Assembly (NCBI GenBank): GCA_030065205.1 | Contig: JASJDN010000031.1 | Span: 1 to 36,643, forward strand | Direction: 5' to 3' | DNA length: 36,643 bases | From: Crocosphaera sp. | Lineage (GTDB): Bacteria > Cyanobacteriota > Cyanobacteriia > Cyanobacteriales > Microcystaceae | Shown: one piece after another, positions 18,865 through 25,964 of the stretch | How positions within the stretch are numbered: the first letter of the stretch is position 1 | Layout of the letters: every line of letters begins with the position of its first letter | Made by a program: the position numbers and the translations under genes | Notes under the pieces: model-generated | Database searches by the model: none | What the model was told of the DNA's origin: nothing | What the model saw: only the letters and a program-made list of their open reading frames with translations

Positions 18865-18872
18865 TTCTTCAA

Positions 18873-19342
18873 GATACAATAGATCCGGCCATAAAGTATA
18901 TACCTGAATTGTAGCCAGACTTGGAGTGTATCCATCCAAAATGAGAGTCAAAGACAGTCACAAGACGGGACCTCCATAGCTTGGGAAATACGAAAAAAAT
19001 TGAATAAAATAGATTAAAGTACCCAGGGACTCTGGGAAACGAAAACGCCTGATTAGTCGTTCTGTCAGGGAACTAACAGTGGGAGATGTACTCATCGTTA
19101 GTACCAATGTGTTCTAGATAAGTGGCGAAACCTCGCATCAGCGAGAATAACCAGGAATGCCCTATCGTGAGTTAGGGAAACCCCGCACAAAGCCTAGCAG
19201 CGTGCGTGGGAGGATGTCACTGAGGTACTCTGCTTATTTTCATCTCAACTCTAATTGAGAGCGTTAAAATAAGCAACGGCATAGTAAACTATCCATACCA
19301 TTTAATTATCCATCGTTGATTCGATAGCGGATTATAGCTTCA
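18873..19342 (+). ncRNA. Structured 470-base leader before petB, possible unassigned RNA
   Basis: No ORF. Between about 19020 and 19275 seven hairpins follow one another: 19022-19036 (CCCAG/CTGGG), 19048-19069 (CCTG/CAGG), 19072-19102 (ACTAAC/GTTAGT with an inner GAG/CTC), 19132-19145 (CTCGC/GCGAG), 19160-19177 (CCCTA/TAGGG), 19184-19206 (CGCAC/GTGCG) and 19232-19274 (9-bp GCTTATTTT/AAAATAAGC with an inner CTCAA/TTGAG). The stretch is richer in G+C than its surroundings. It could be an independent small RNA or the petB 5' leader. I could not match it to tmRNA, RNase P RNA, a group I or II intron or a known riboswitch. Confidence 0.45.
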
Positions 19343-20011
19343 ATGTTCTCTAAACAAGTCACAGATTCCCCAGTTTATAAGTGGTTCAATGATCGTCTAG
19401 AAATTCAAGCCATTTCCGACGATATTACCAGCAAATACGTCCCCCCTCACGTTAATATCTTCTACTGTCTGGGTGGTATTACCCTAGTGTGCTTTATCGT
19501 TCAATTTGCCACTGGGTTTGCCATGACCTTTTACTATAAACCAACAGTAACCGAAGCCTTCTCTTCTGTTCAGTACATCATGAACGAAGTGAACTTCGGC
19601 TGGTTGATTCGTTCTATCCATCGTTGGTCAGCTAGTATGATGGTATTAATGATGATTCTCCATGTCTTCCGTGTGTATCTTACCGGTGGCTTCAAAAAGC
19701 CCCGTGAGTTAACCTGGATGACAGGGGTTATCTTAGCGGTAATTACCGTTTCTTTCGGTGTAACGGGATACTCCTTACCTTGGGACCAAGTAGGTTACTG
19801 GGCGGTTAAAATCGTCTCTGGTGTTCCTGCTGCGATTCCCGTGGTGGGAGATCAAATGGTAGAACTACTCAGAGGCGGTCAAAGTGTGGGACAAGCCACC
19901 TTAACCCGTTTCTACAGTCTCCATACCTTTGTCTTCCCCTGGTTAATTGCCGTCTTCATGTTAGCCCACTTCTTAATGATTCGTAAGCAAGGGATTTCTG
20001 GTCCTTTGTAA
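19343..20011 (+). CDS. petB: Cytochrome b6 of the cytochrome b6f complex
   Basis: The thylakoid-membrane haem subunit that oxidises plastoquinol and carries out the Q cycle. The 222 residues have the four b-haem histidines H93, H107, H194 and H209, the cysteine that binds haem c-n covalently (C42 in FYCLGG), and four membrane helices. The N-terminus [20 protein letters not shown] is the longer cyanobacterial form, about seven residues longer than the plastid protein. It precedes petD by 134 bases, the standard order. Confidence 0.98.
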   Translation: MFSKQVTDSPVYKWFNDRLEIQAISDDITSKYVPPHVNIFYCLGGITLVCFIVQFATGFAMTFYYKPTVTEAFSSVQYIMNEVNFGWLIRSIHRWSASMMVLMMILHVFRVYLTGGFKKPRELTWMTGVILAVITVSFGVTGYSLPWDQVGYWAVKIVSGVPAAIPVVGDQMVELLRGGQSVGQATLTRFYSLHTFVFPWLIAVFMLAHFLMIRKQGISGPL

Positions 20012-20030
20012 AGCGTATCTGAAGTAACAA

Positions 20031-20092
20031 ACGGTGATCAGTGAACAGTTAATTATGGGTCAATATTGCATAATTAAACACTGATCATCCGT
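20031..20092. repeat. 62-base imperfect inverted repeat between petB and petD
   Basis: ACGG-TGATCAGTG (20031-20043) pairs with CACTGATCA-t-CCGT (20079-20092), and TTAATTATG (20049-20057) with CATAATTAA (20069-20077). It makes one long stem filling half of the petB-petD spacer. No T-run follows, so it is more likely an mRNA-processing or stability element, or a MITE-like insertion, than a terminator. Confidence 0.6.
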
Positions 20093-20145
20093 ATTCGGAT
20101 AAAAATCCTGCTGATCCTCTATTTCGATAAGGAGAAATCTATAAA

Positions 20146-20628
20146 ATGGCCATTGAAAAAAAGCCAGACCTAAGCGATCCTAAGTTGCGTGCTAAGTTAG
20201 CCCAAGGAATGGGTCACAACTACTACGGTGAACCCGCTTGGCCTAACGACTTGCTCTATGTGTTCCCTGTGGTTATCTTGGGAACCATCGGTTTATTAGT
20301 CGGTTTAGCGGTACTCGATCCTGCCTTAATTGGGGAACCGGCTGATCCCTTTGCTACTCCCCTAGAAATCTTACCCGAATGGTATTTATATCCCGTTTTC
20401 CAAATTTTACGGGTTCTTCCCAACAAATTACTGGGAATTGCTTGTCAAGGTGCCATTCCTTTAGGTTTATTGTTGGTTCCTTTCATTGAAAGTGTTAACA
20501 AGTTTCAAAACCCTTTCCGTCGCCCCATTGCGACTGCTGTGTTCCTCTTTGGAACCGTTGTGACCATCTGGTTAGGGGCGGGTGCGACTTTCCCCATTGA
20601 TGAGTCTTTAACGTTAGGCTTATTCTAA
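20146..20628 (+). CDS. petD: Cytochrome b6f complex subunit IV
   Basis: The 160-residue subunit IV corresponds to the C-terminal half of mitochondrial cytochrome b and completes the plastoquinol-oxidation site. Three membrane helices and the [13 protein letters not shown] motif (with the PEWY of the Qo site) are present, along with [20 protein letters not shown] at the start. AAGGAG precedes the ATG. It is co-transcribed with petB in cyanobacteria and ends in a strong terminator. Confidence 0.98.
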   Translation: MAIEKKPDLSDPKLRAKLAQGMGHNYYGEPAWPNDLLYVFPVVILGTIGLLVGLAVLDPALIGEPADPFATPLEILPEWYLYPVFQILRVLPNKLLGIACQGAIPLGLLLVPFIESVNKFQNPFRRPIATAVFLFGTVVTIWLGAGATFPIDESLTLGLF

Positions 20629-20653
20629 ACATAACTTGAACCTGAGTTTTCTT

Positions 20654-20709
20654 GCCTGTGATTGTTTCCACTCCTATTTAGGAGAAAGGCGATCGCAGGC
20701 AGCTTTTTG
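20654..20709 (+). terminator. Terminator after petD, containing a HIP1 octamer
   Basis: The stem 20654-20664 / 20690-20700 (11 bp with two G-T pairs) encloses a second stem CTCCT/AGGAG, and AGCTTTTTG follows. The 3' arm of the stem carries GCGATCGC. It separates petD from the convergent aminotransferase gene. Confidence 0.8.
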
Positions 20710-20728
20710 TGGTTACTATATAGAAAGA

Positions 20729-21913
20729 TTAATTATAATAAAATTCAGCTTTGTTTAACCGATTTAATGCCTCTCCTAAGCGATCGCAATCAGCAATTAA
20801 ACTAATCCTGACATATCCTTCTCCTCCTTCACCAAACGCATTCCCCGGGGTGAAAACAATCCCTGTTTTTTCCAACACATCCAGCGCAAAATCCGTTGAA
20901 TTGGTATGAGTTGGACAAGGAACCCAAAGATACATCGTTGCTTGCGACGGTTTAATAGTCCACCCAAGTTCCCCTAACCCCTTGATGAGAAAATCGCGTC
21001 TGGTTTGATAACGGTCTTGAACTTGTTTAATATAACTATCTGGTAGATTTAAAGCGGTTTCAGCAGCAGCTTGAACCGCAGCAAAAATACCATAATCAAG
21101 GTTAGTTTTTAAGGTTCTTAACCCTTGAATAATTTCGGCATTTCCTACCACAAAACCCACACGCCAGCCGGCCATATTATAAGTCTTGGAAAGGGTATGA
21201 AATTCCACACCAATCTCTTTTCCCCCAGGAATTTCTAGTAAGCTAGTGGGTTGATAACCATCAAAGGCTAATTCTGCATAACAGAGATCATGAACTAACA
21301 TGATTTCGTAATGGGTTGCCCACTTAATAATTTCTTCAAAAAAGGCTTTGGGTGCGGTAGCTGTGGTCGGATTATTGGGATAGTTAAAGTATAAAATTTT
21401 CGCTGCTTGAGCAACATTTTCAGGGATAGAAGAAAGATCAATTAACCAGTCTTTTTCTGCTGATAAAATAAGGGGATAAAGGTTAGCCCCAGCGATTAAA
21501 GGACCGCGAAAATGCGCTGGATAAGAGGGACTGGGAACTAAGACGACATCTCCCGGATTGATGTAAGCTAAGGCTAAATGGCCTAATCCTTCTTTTGAAC
21601 CAATTAAGGGCAACGCTTCGCTACTGGGGTCGAGATCCACCCGATAACAACGATGATACCAAGCGGTAATGGCTTCACGGAAACTAGCCGTTCCTTCAAA
21701 GGGGGGATATCCGTGAGTTTGAGGCTTCTGTAACGCTGCGATCGCCCCTTCTATGACCGGTTGCGGTGCCATTCCGTCAGGATTTCCCATTCCTAAGTCT
21801 ATTAAATCTAACCCCTGTTGTCTGGCCTTCGTTTTAAGTTCATCTAATCTAGCAAAAACGTAGGGAGGTAAGGCTTTTAAGCGATCGGCGCGACGCATCC
21901 AACTCATAGTCAC
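20729..21913 (-). CDS. Class I/II aminotransferase, AlaC-like
   Basis: A PLP-dependent fold-type I aminotransferase of 394 residues. It has N181 (FNYPNNPT), D209 and Y212 (VHDLCYAE), the PLP lysine K243 in HTLSKTYNMAGWR and R251. The opening RLKALPPYVFARLDELKT and LIDLGMGNPDG closely resemble E. coli AlaC (glutamate-pyruvate aminotransferase); cyanobacterial members are often named aspartate or LL-diaminopimelate aminotransferase. The substrate is therefore uncertain. ATGs at 21913 and 21907 (MSWM) are both possible starts. Confidence 0.88.
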   Translation of the reverse strand: MTMSWMRRADRLKALPPYVFARLDELKTKARQQGLDLIDLGMGNPDGMAPQPVIEGAIAALQKPQTHGYPPFEGTASFREAITAWYHRCYRVDLDPSSEALPLIGSKEGLGHLALAYINPGDVVLVPSPSYPAHFRGPLIAGANLYPLILSAEKDWLIDLSSIPENVAQAAKILYFNYPNNPTTATAPKAFFEEIIKWATHYEIMLVHDLCYAELAFDGYQPTSLLEIPGGKEIGVEFHTLSKTYNMAGWRVGFVVGNAEIIQGLRTLKTNLDYGIFAAVQAAAETALNLPDSYIKQVQDRYQTRRDFLIKGLGELGWTIKPSQATMYLWVPCPTHTNSTDFALDVLEKTGIVFTPGNAFGEGGEGYVRISLIADCDRLGEALNRLNKAEFYYN

Positions 21914-22200
21914 AGGAGCTTTACAATGTACAAGTAGCCTTCTATTTTAGCGAAGTTTACAAAATGTTGCAAATAAGAAACAGTTTAGTTTAGTTTTGGA
22001 CTTTATTTTATTACCAAATTTTAAATAAGTGTAACTTGAAATTGGGATTAAGTTACATTTCTTTATAGGTTTATAAAATAAAGATACAAAACATTATGTA
22101 ATATATATATATATATATATTACAACAATAAATTATAGATAATAAATTATGTTTTAGTAAAGGTAATGTATTACTGAATTAAGTAAGAGGTACTTGCCTT
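21914..22200. promoter_or_regulatory. AT-rich promoter region of the peptide cassette, with an AT palindrome
   Basis: This spacer between divergent genes is very AT-rich. At 22098-22123 a perfect 26-base palindrome, GTAA(TA)nTTAC, contains an alternating AT run that could extrude as a cruciform. AAGAGG (22184-22189) is a plausible but distant ribosome site for the ATG at 22201. No ORF or RNA gene seen. Confidence 0.5.
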
Positions 22201-22536
22201 ATGCCAAGCTTGAAAATTTCAATTGATGCTAATTTATTTAGTGCGCTTTCTAATGAAGAACAAAAAAAGATTTCAGACATTTTAAAAAGCACTGATCTAT
22301 TAGACGAGAATGGATCTCTTGAAAGTACATCTGATGGAGTTGTTGATACACAAACAGTGATCGCTGATCCCCAGGGAATCTTTGATAATATTGGGGAACA
22401 GCTATGTAAAGTGGGCTGTGATACAGCGGCCGCAGCCGCAACTGCAGCTTGCAGTGGACTGAGTGGAGGGGTTGCCATAGCCGCTTGTATAGCCGCAGCA
22501 GCAGCGGCCAGAGAAGTTTGTCGAGATGCTTGTTAA
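22201..22536 (+). CDS. Cys/Ala-rich small protein, candidate peptide precursor
   Basis: A 111-residue protein of two contrasting parts. Residues 1-64 are acidic and leader-like (SLKISIDANLFSALSNEEQKK, then ISDILKSTDLLDENGSLES). Residues 65-111 are Ala-rich with six cysteines at 69, 73, 84, 96, 107 and 111; the spacing C-3-C-10-C-11-C-10-C-3-C is a mirror image about the centre and fits a disulfide-braced helical hairpin. No ordinary signal peptide. The composition recalls halocin C8-like or other class II circular/Cys-rich bacteriocins, but I cannot assign a family. It is followed by a strong hairpin and then by a trypsin-like protease gene, which suggests precursor and processing enzyme. Function is inferred. 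Confidence 0.75.
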   Translation: MPSLKISIDANLFSALSNEEQKKISDILKSTDLLDENGSLESTSDGVVDTQTVIADPQGIFDNIGEQLCKVGCDTAAAAATAACSGLSGGVAIAACIAAAAAAREVCRDAC

Positions 22537-22554
22537 AACATTCCAAAATTTAGG

Positions 22555-22594
22555 GCTTAAGGATAAATAAAAATCTAATTTATCCTTAAGCTTT
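22555..22594 (+). terminator. Strong hairpin between the peptide and protease genes
   Basis: Perfect 14-bp stem GCTTAAGGATAAAT (22555-22568) with its complement at 22578-22591, a 9-base loop, then TTTCTTG. As the protease gene starts 34 bases later on the same strand, it probably acts as a partial terminator or 3' stabiliser that makes peptide mRNA exceed protease mRNA. Confidence 0.65.
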
Positions 22595-22624
22595 CTTGCA
22601 AACAAAGTAACTAAGAGGCTGAAA

Positions 22625-23590
22625 ATGACCAACGGATTATTTGCTACACCTGAATTACGACAAGATGCTAAAAAAATTAAAGGAGAATTTTTAGTAAGAA
22701 CTTTTGGGGCTACTCCTCAAGTCGCAGGGGTTTCTCAAATAAGTGGAATTCCTCTAGATAGTAATATTGTAGGGGTTGGTTATGGCTTAAAAGTTTCAGA
22801 AAATGCGATTTTAGATGATCTTGCTCTTCGAGTTTATGTTCGCTCCAAACTCCCGAAAAGTCAGCTATCAAACCATGAACAAATTCCGCCAGAAATTAAT
22901 GGTAAATTAACTGATATTATTCCTGTTAATGATCTCAGTGCTTTAGTGCGACCAGTAGAATGTGGTACTTCTGTGGGGCATTTTAACATTACGGCAGGAA
23001 CATTAGGATGCTTGGTAAAGAAATCCACAGGTGATGATGGTGAGATATTTATCCTATCAAATAATCATATTTTAGCAGATTCTAATGAAGGCAAAATTGG
23101 TGATAATATTTTGGAACCAGGTTCTTTGGATGGTGGCACTTCACCCATTGCTAAACTAACAGATTTTGAAACCATTAATTTAGATGATCAACCCAACTTT
23201 ATCGATGCTGCAATTGCAAAAGTGATTAATAATACTGATGTTAAGTCGAGTATTTTAACGATTGGTACTGTTGAGCAACCTACGATGCCAGCCGCTATGT
23301 ATCAATCTGTTCGCAAGCATGGAAGAACAACAGGACATACAGTTGGGGTAATTATGGATTTAGCTGCGGATGTTCGAGTTCGTTTTGGACGGAAAATAGC
23401 TAATTTTGAAGATCAATTAGCAATTCAAGGGGTAAATGGTCTTTTCAGTCAAGGAGGAGATTCTGGTTCCCTAATTGTAGATGCAATAACCCGTCGTCCA
23501 GTGGCTTTATTATTTGCGGGTGGTGGTAATCAAACCTTCGCTTGTCCAATTGATCAAGTGTTATCTCGATTCAATGTTGATATAATTTGA
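22625..23590 (+). CDS. Trypsin-like serine protease with N-terminal prodomain-like region
   Basis: A 321-residue chymotrypsin-fold peptidase. The catalytic triad appears as H148 (LSNNHILAD), D194 (FIDAAIAKV) and S280 (SQGGDSGSLIV), with GRTTGHTVG between. Residues about 45-108 form a separate N-terminal domain (NIVGVGYGLKV..LRVYV..IPPEINGKLTDIIPVND) typical of bacterial Nal1-like/S1 relatives. No signal peptide is visible, so it is cytosolic or exported by another route. It has an AAGAGG ribosome site. The upstream neighbour is the Cys/Ala-rich peptide, and the downstream neighbour resembles its own N-terminal domain, so peptide maturation or release is a reasonable inference. Confidence 0.85.
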   Translation: MTNGLFATPELRQDAKKIKGEFLVRTFGATPQVAGVSQISGIPLDSNIVGVGYGLKVSENAILDDLALRVYVRSKLPKSQLSNHEQIPPEINGKLTDIIPVNDLSALVRPVECGTSVGHFNITAGTLGCLVKKSTGDDGEIFILSNNHILADSNEGKIGDNILEPGSLDGGTSPIAKLTDFETINLDDQPNFIDAAIAKVINNTDVKSSILTIGTVEQPTMPAAMYQSVRKHGRTTGHTVGVIMDLAADVRVRFGRKIANFEDQLAIQGVNGLFSQGGDSGSLIVDAITRRPVALLFAGGGNQTFACPIDQVLSRFNVDII

Positions 23591-23620
23591 TCTAGGAAAG
23601 TATAATCAGAGGTAATTACT

Positions 23621-23845
23621 ATGGATTCTCATCAAAACTCATCGGAAGTTAAACAAGATTTGCTAACAGTAAAAAAAGCAGTCAAACAGGAATTTCGTAA
23701 TATTGCTGGTCTTGAAGGGTTTGGTATTGGAGATGGAGTCATTAACGTTTATGTAAGTAATTCGGAAGTCTGTAAAAAGCTGCCCCCTACTTTTCACAAT
23801 GTTCCTTTAAACGTTATCAATACAGGAATTATTGAAGCTTTATAA
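23621..23845 (+). CDS. Small protein resembling the protease N-terminal domain
   Basis: A 74-residue protein. Residues 27-74 (NIAGLEGFGIGDGVINVYV, then KKLPPTFHNVPLNVINTGII) line up with residues 47-105 of the upstream protease (NIVGVGYGL..LRVYV..IPPEINGKLTDIIPVNDL): same pattern of glycines, the xVYV strand, PP, and a final beta strand. It therefore looks like a free-standing copy of the prodomain, which could act as inhibitor, chaperone or substrate adaptor. It begins 30 bases after the protease stop, with AGAGGT upstream, and ends in a terminator. One cysteine (C47) is present. Confidence 0.75.
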   Translation: MDSHQNSSEVKQDLLTVKKAVKQEFRNIAGLEGFGIGDGVINVYVSNSEVCKKLPPTFHNVPLNVINTGIIEAL

Positions 23846-23873
23846 AAGAAAGAATCACACCATTCTTTCTTTT
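23844..23873 (+). terminator. Terminator of the three-gene cassette
   Basis: 12-bp stem AAAAGAAAGAAT (23844-23855) / ATTCTTTCTTTT (23862-23873) with a six-base loop, overlapping the stop codon of the 74-residue protein. The 3' arm supplies the T-run. Confidence 0.7.
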
Positions 23874-24044
23874 GCCCGTAAGGCACTGTATCCTAAGTAA
23901 ACGTACATTGACTGATCAAACAATCGATACATCTGCCCTCTTGCCCCTAAACCAGACTGACAATAAGCAGCCTGATCATTTAAGCGAGATAATTTCCTGG
24001 TCTATTCGCGACAGACCTCAGGTCATAACGTTCGCAATTGTCTA
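23855..24044 (-). pseudogene. Frameshifted 3' gene fragment, family unknown
   Basis: Reading the minus strand, one frame gives LDNCERYDLRSVANRPGNYLA and then stops; shifting frame at about 23987 continues LNDQAAYCQSGLGARGQMYR, then LFDQSMYVYLGYSALRAKERMV to a TGA at 23857. The two pieces read like one protein interrupted by a small indel. No start codon is present. I do not recognise the family. Confidence 0.45.
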
Positions 24045-24090
24045 GTTTTTTTAATCAAAACAAAGAAAATTGCGATAAGTGACCTAACAC

Positions 24091-25221
24091 CTAACTTAGA
24101 TTACAAATAGCTAAAACATAGTCTCCTTGATTAACTGAATAATTAGTAGAAATATCAAAAACAAAGCCATCCTTCTCTGCACAAATATCGATCACTTTTG
24201 GCAAGTTTCCTTGTTTATTAAAGCTAAGGATTTCATATAGTTTATCCCCTGCTTTTACTTCAGTTTTTAAGGATAAGCGATTTTGAACCATACCACCAGT
24301 AGGTGCATAATAATTTCTAATATTTTGACGGGATACTAAAGTAATATCTTGACTCATCAAAGAATGATTTTCTAATTTTAAAATTCCCTTTTTGACTAAA
24401 TAGTTGATAATTCCCTTAACCCCAATAGTCACTGATTGAGGATTCATTTTCATTCCTGAACCTAACTCTAATGTCCAAGATTCTCGATCAAGATTAATTT
24501 GTCTTCCTGCTTGTTCAAACTTTTTTTCTAATGCCAACCAAGGTTTCATGAACGCTTCATCAAATGCGTCTCCATCGTACGTATCCATTAAAATACCATA
24601 GTTTATATGAAAATATTTTGCACTTTCTTGTTGTTGTCCAGGGAAACAAAAAAGATAATCAATACATTGGTTGCTCGAACTATGAATATCAATAACATAA
24701 TTAGCATCCATAGATAAAGATTGTAATTGATAACGGTACTGCTCAAATAAAGGTGCGCTACTGGGATTATTGATTTTCTCTAGTTGTTGACTAAATGCCG
24801 TTTTTTGTTGCTGTAAAAAATTTTCTTGAATGGTTAATGAATCGAACTTAATATTATTTTCAACAAAGTGATCTAAATTTTGACAAAACTTTTCGTAATC
24901 CCAAAAAATTCGATTCCAATCTTTTCCATCGTAACTATTATATCGTCCCGATGAAAAAAAGTGATTTCGTTGATTCGTTCCTAAAGGATTACATACAGGA
25001 AGTAACCAAATTTCTCCCTCTATTTGACTTTTTTTGAGGGTTGATAAAAAATTAATTAATTGAGAAATAACCGCATTACCAACAATTTCTGAACCGTGTA
25101 AATTGGATTGGATATAAACCTTTTTACTCTTCTGTTTACCGCAAAACTTATACAATTGTAAAAAAAATTCGTCACCAGACGCAAGCTTAAATAAATTTAA
25201 TGTTTCAATAGTTGGTTTCAT
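24091..25221 (-). CDS. AstE/aspartoacylase (M14-like) zinc hydrolase
   Basis: A metal-dependent amidohydrolase of the succinylglutamate desuccinylase/aspartoacylase group, 376 residues. Zinc ligands appear as H42 and E45 (NLHGSEIVGN) and H180 (VIDIHSSS); E252 in WTLELGSG is the likely catalytic base; NPLGTNQRNHFF supplies substrate-binding arginine. Residues about 305-376 form a beta-barrel, biotinyl-lipoyl-like tail. The natural substrate is unknown and the gene is not next to arginine-catabolism genes. It converges on the peptide cassette. Confidence 0.85.
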   Translation of the reverse strand: MKPTIETLNLFKLASGDEFFLQLYKFCGKQKSKKVYIQSNLHGSEIVGNAVISQLINFLSTLKKSQIEGEIWLLPVCNPLGTNQRNHFFSSGRYNSYDGKDWNRIFWDYEKFCQNLDHFVENNIKFDSLTIQENFLQQQKTAFSQQLEKINNPSSAPLFEQYRYQLQSLSMDANYVIDIHSSSNQCIDYLFCFPGQQQESAKYFHINYGILMDTYDGDAFDEAFMKPWLALEKKFEQAGRQINLDRESWTLELGSGMKMNPQSVTIGVKGIINYLVKKGILKLENHSLMSQDITLVSRQNIRNYYAPTGGMVQNRLSLKTEVKAGDKLYEILSFNKQGNLPKVIDICAEKDGFVFDISTNYSVNQGDYVLAICNLS

Positions 25222-25356
25222 AGGCAGTGGAATTTATGAAAATTTAATCATTAATAAAATTTTAAGAATAGCACAAAAAGTTGACAAAACTGCTAAAAAA
25301 AAACTACCGTAAAAAAGTCCCTTCATTAAATACATAAATTTAGCAGGTAAAGTAAT

Positions 25357-25785
25357 ATGGTACAAGCTAAACTTGGAGATACAGTCAAAGTCAACTATAC
25401 AGGTAAATTAGGAGACGGGACAGTTTTTGATTCTTCTGTCAATCGTGATCCCTTACAATTTTCCCTGGGAGAAGGTCAAGTTATTGCGGGGTTTGAAGAA
25501 GCTGTAGTGGGAATGAGTCCAGGAGACAGCAAAAGTGTTACCATTCCTTCAGAACAGGCTTATGGACCTTATCAAGACGAATTAGTGATTGTGGTGGACG
25601 AAAAACAAATGCCATCAGATTTGTCCGTAGAAGTGGGACAACAGTTGCAGATGCGTCATTCTAGCGGTCAAGCGGTTCCTGTTATGGTCACCCATGTTAC
25701 TGATGATAAAGTCACTTTAGACGCAAATCACCCCTTAGCAGGAAAAGATTTAACCTTTGATATTGAATTAGTAACCATTCAATAA
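25357..25785 (+). CDS. FKBP-type peptidyl-prolyl isomerase, SlyD-like
   Basis: A 142-residue cis-trans prolyl isomerase. The FKBP fold is interrupted by an insert-in-flap domain (about 70-125), as in Sly[42 protein letters not shown], then QAYGPY, the flap, and [16 protein letters not shown]. The long metal-binding histidine tail of E. coli SlyD is absent. No signal peptide, so cytosolic. Single gene with its own leader. Confidence 0.93.
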   Translation: MVQAKLGDTVKVNYTGKLGDGTVFDSSVNRDPLQFSLGEGQVIAGFEEAVVGMSPGDSKSVTIPSEQAYGPYQDELVIVVDEKQMPSDLSVEVGQQLQMRHSSGQAVPVMVTHVTDDKVTLDANHPLAGKDLTFDIELVTIQ

Positions 25786-25964
25786 TTTAAAATAGAGGTA
25801 AACTTTTGGGAAGTTGGGGATAGTCAGTAAATTCTCAATCTTCCCCGATGAGTTGCCTTGTATGAGTTAACATCTTGATTTAGTATCATAGAAAAAAATA
25901 TACCCCAAAAATCAATAATAGAAACGTTTTAACCAGGTATAAGTTTTGATTTTAAAGAAAAACA

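Larger units (their letters stand above)
18076..18872 (+). mobile_element. Decayed IS200/IS605-type element B (both ends, gutted tnpB)
   Basis: The left end shares sequence with the intact element C from AGGGATGAATGGCGACCAG (18076) through the AT-rich leader to the tnpB start at 18208; the right end has the same hairpin as element A. Both ends survive while most of tnpB is lost, so it could still be moved in trans, like a MITE. The 165 bases before 18076 contain further short hairpins (17953-17971 and a TCCC..ATCTAGAT..GGGA palindrome near 17990) that may belong to the element or its target. Confidence 0.8.

Noticed and set aside
18873..19342. tmRNA, RNase P RNA, group I or group II intron
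   Set aside because: I could not find the conserved core motifs of any of these, so only an unassigned structured RNA is reported.
22179..22632. Minus-strand open frames opposite the Cys/Ala-rich gene
   Set aside because: They are shadows created by Ala codons; the plus-strand frame has the start, ribosome site and cysteine pattern.
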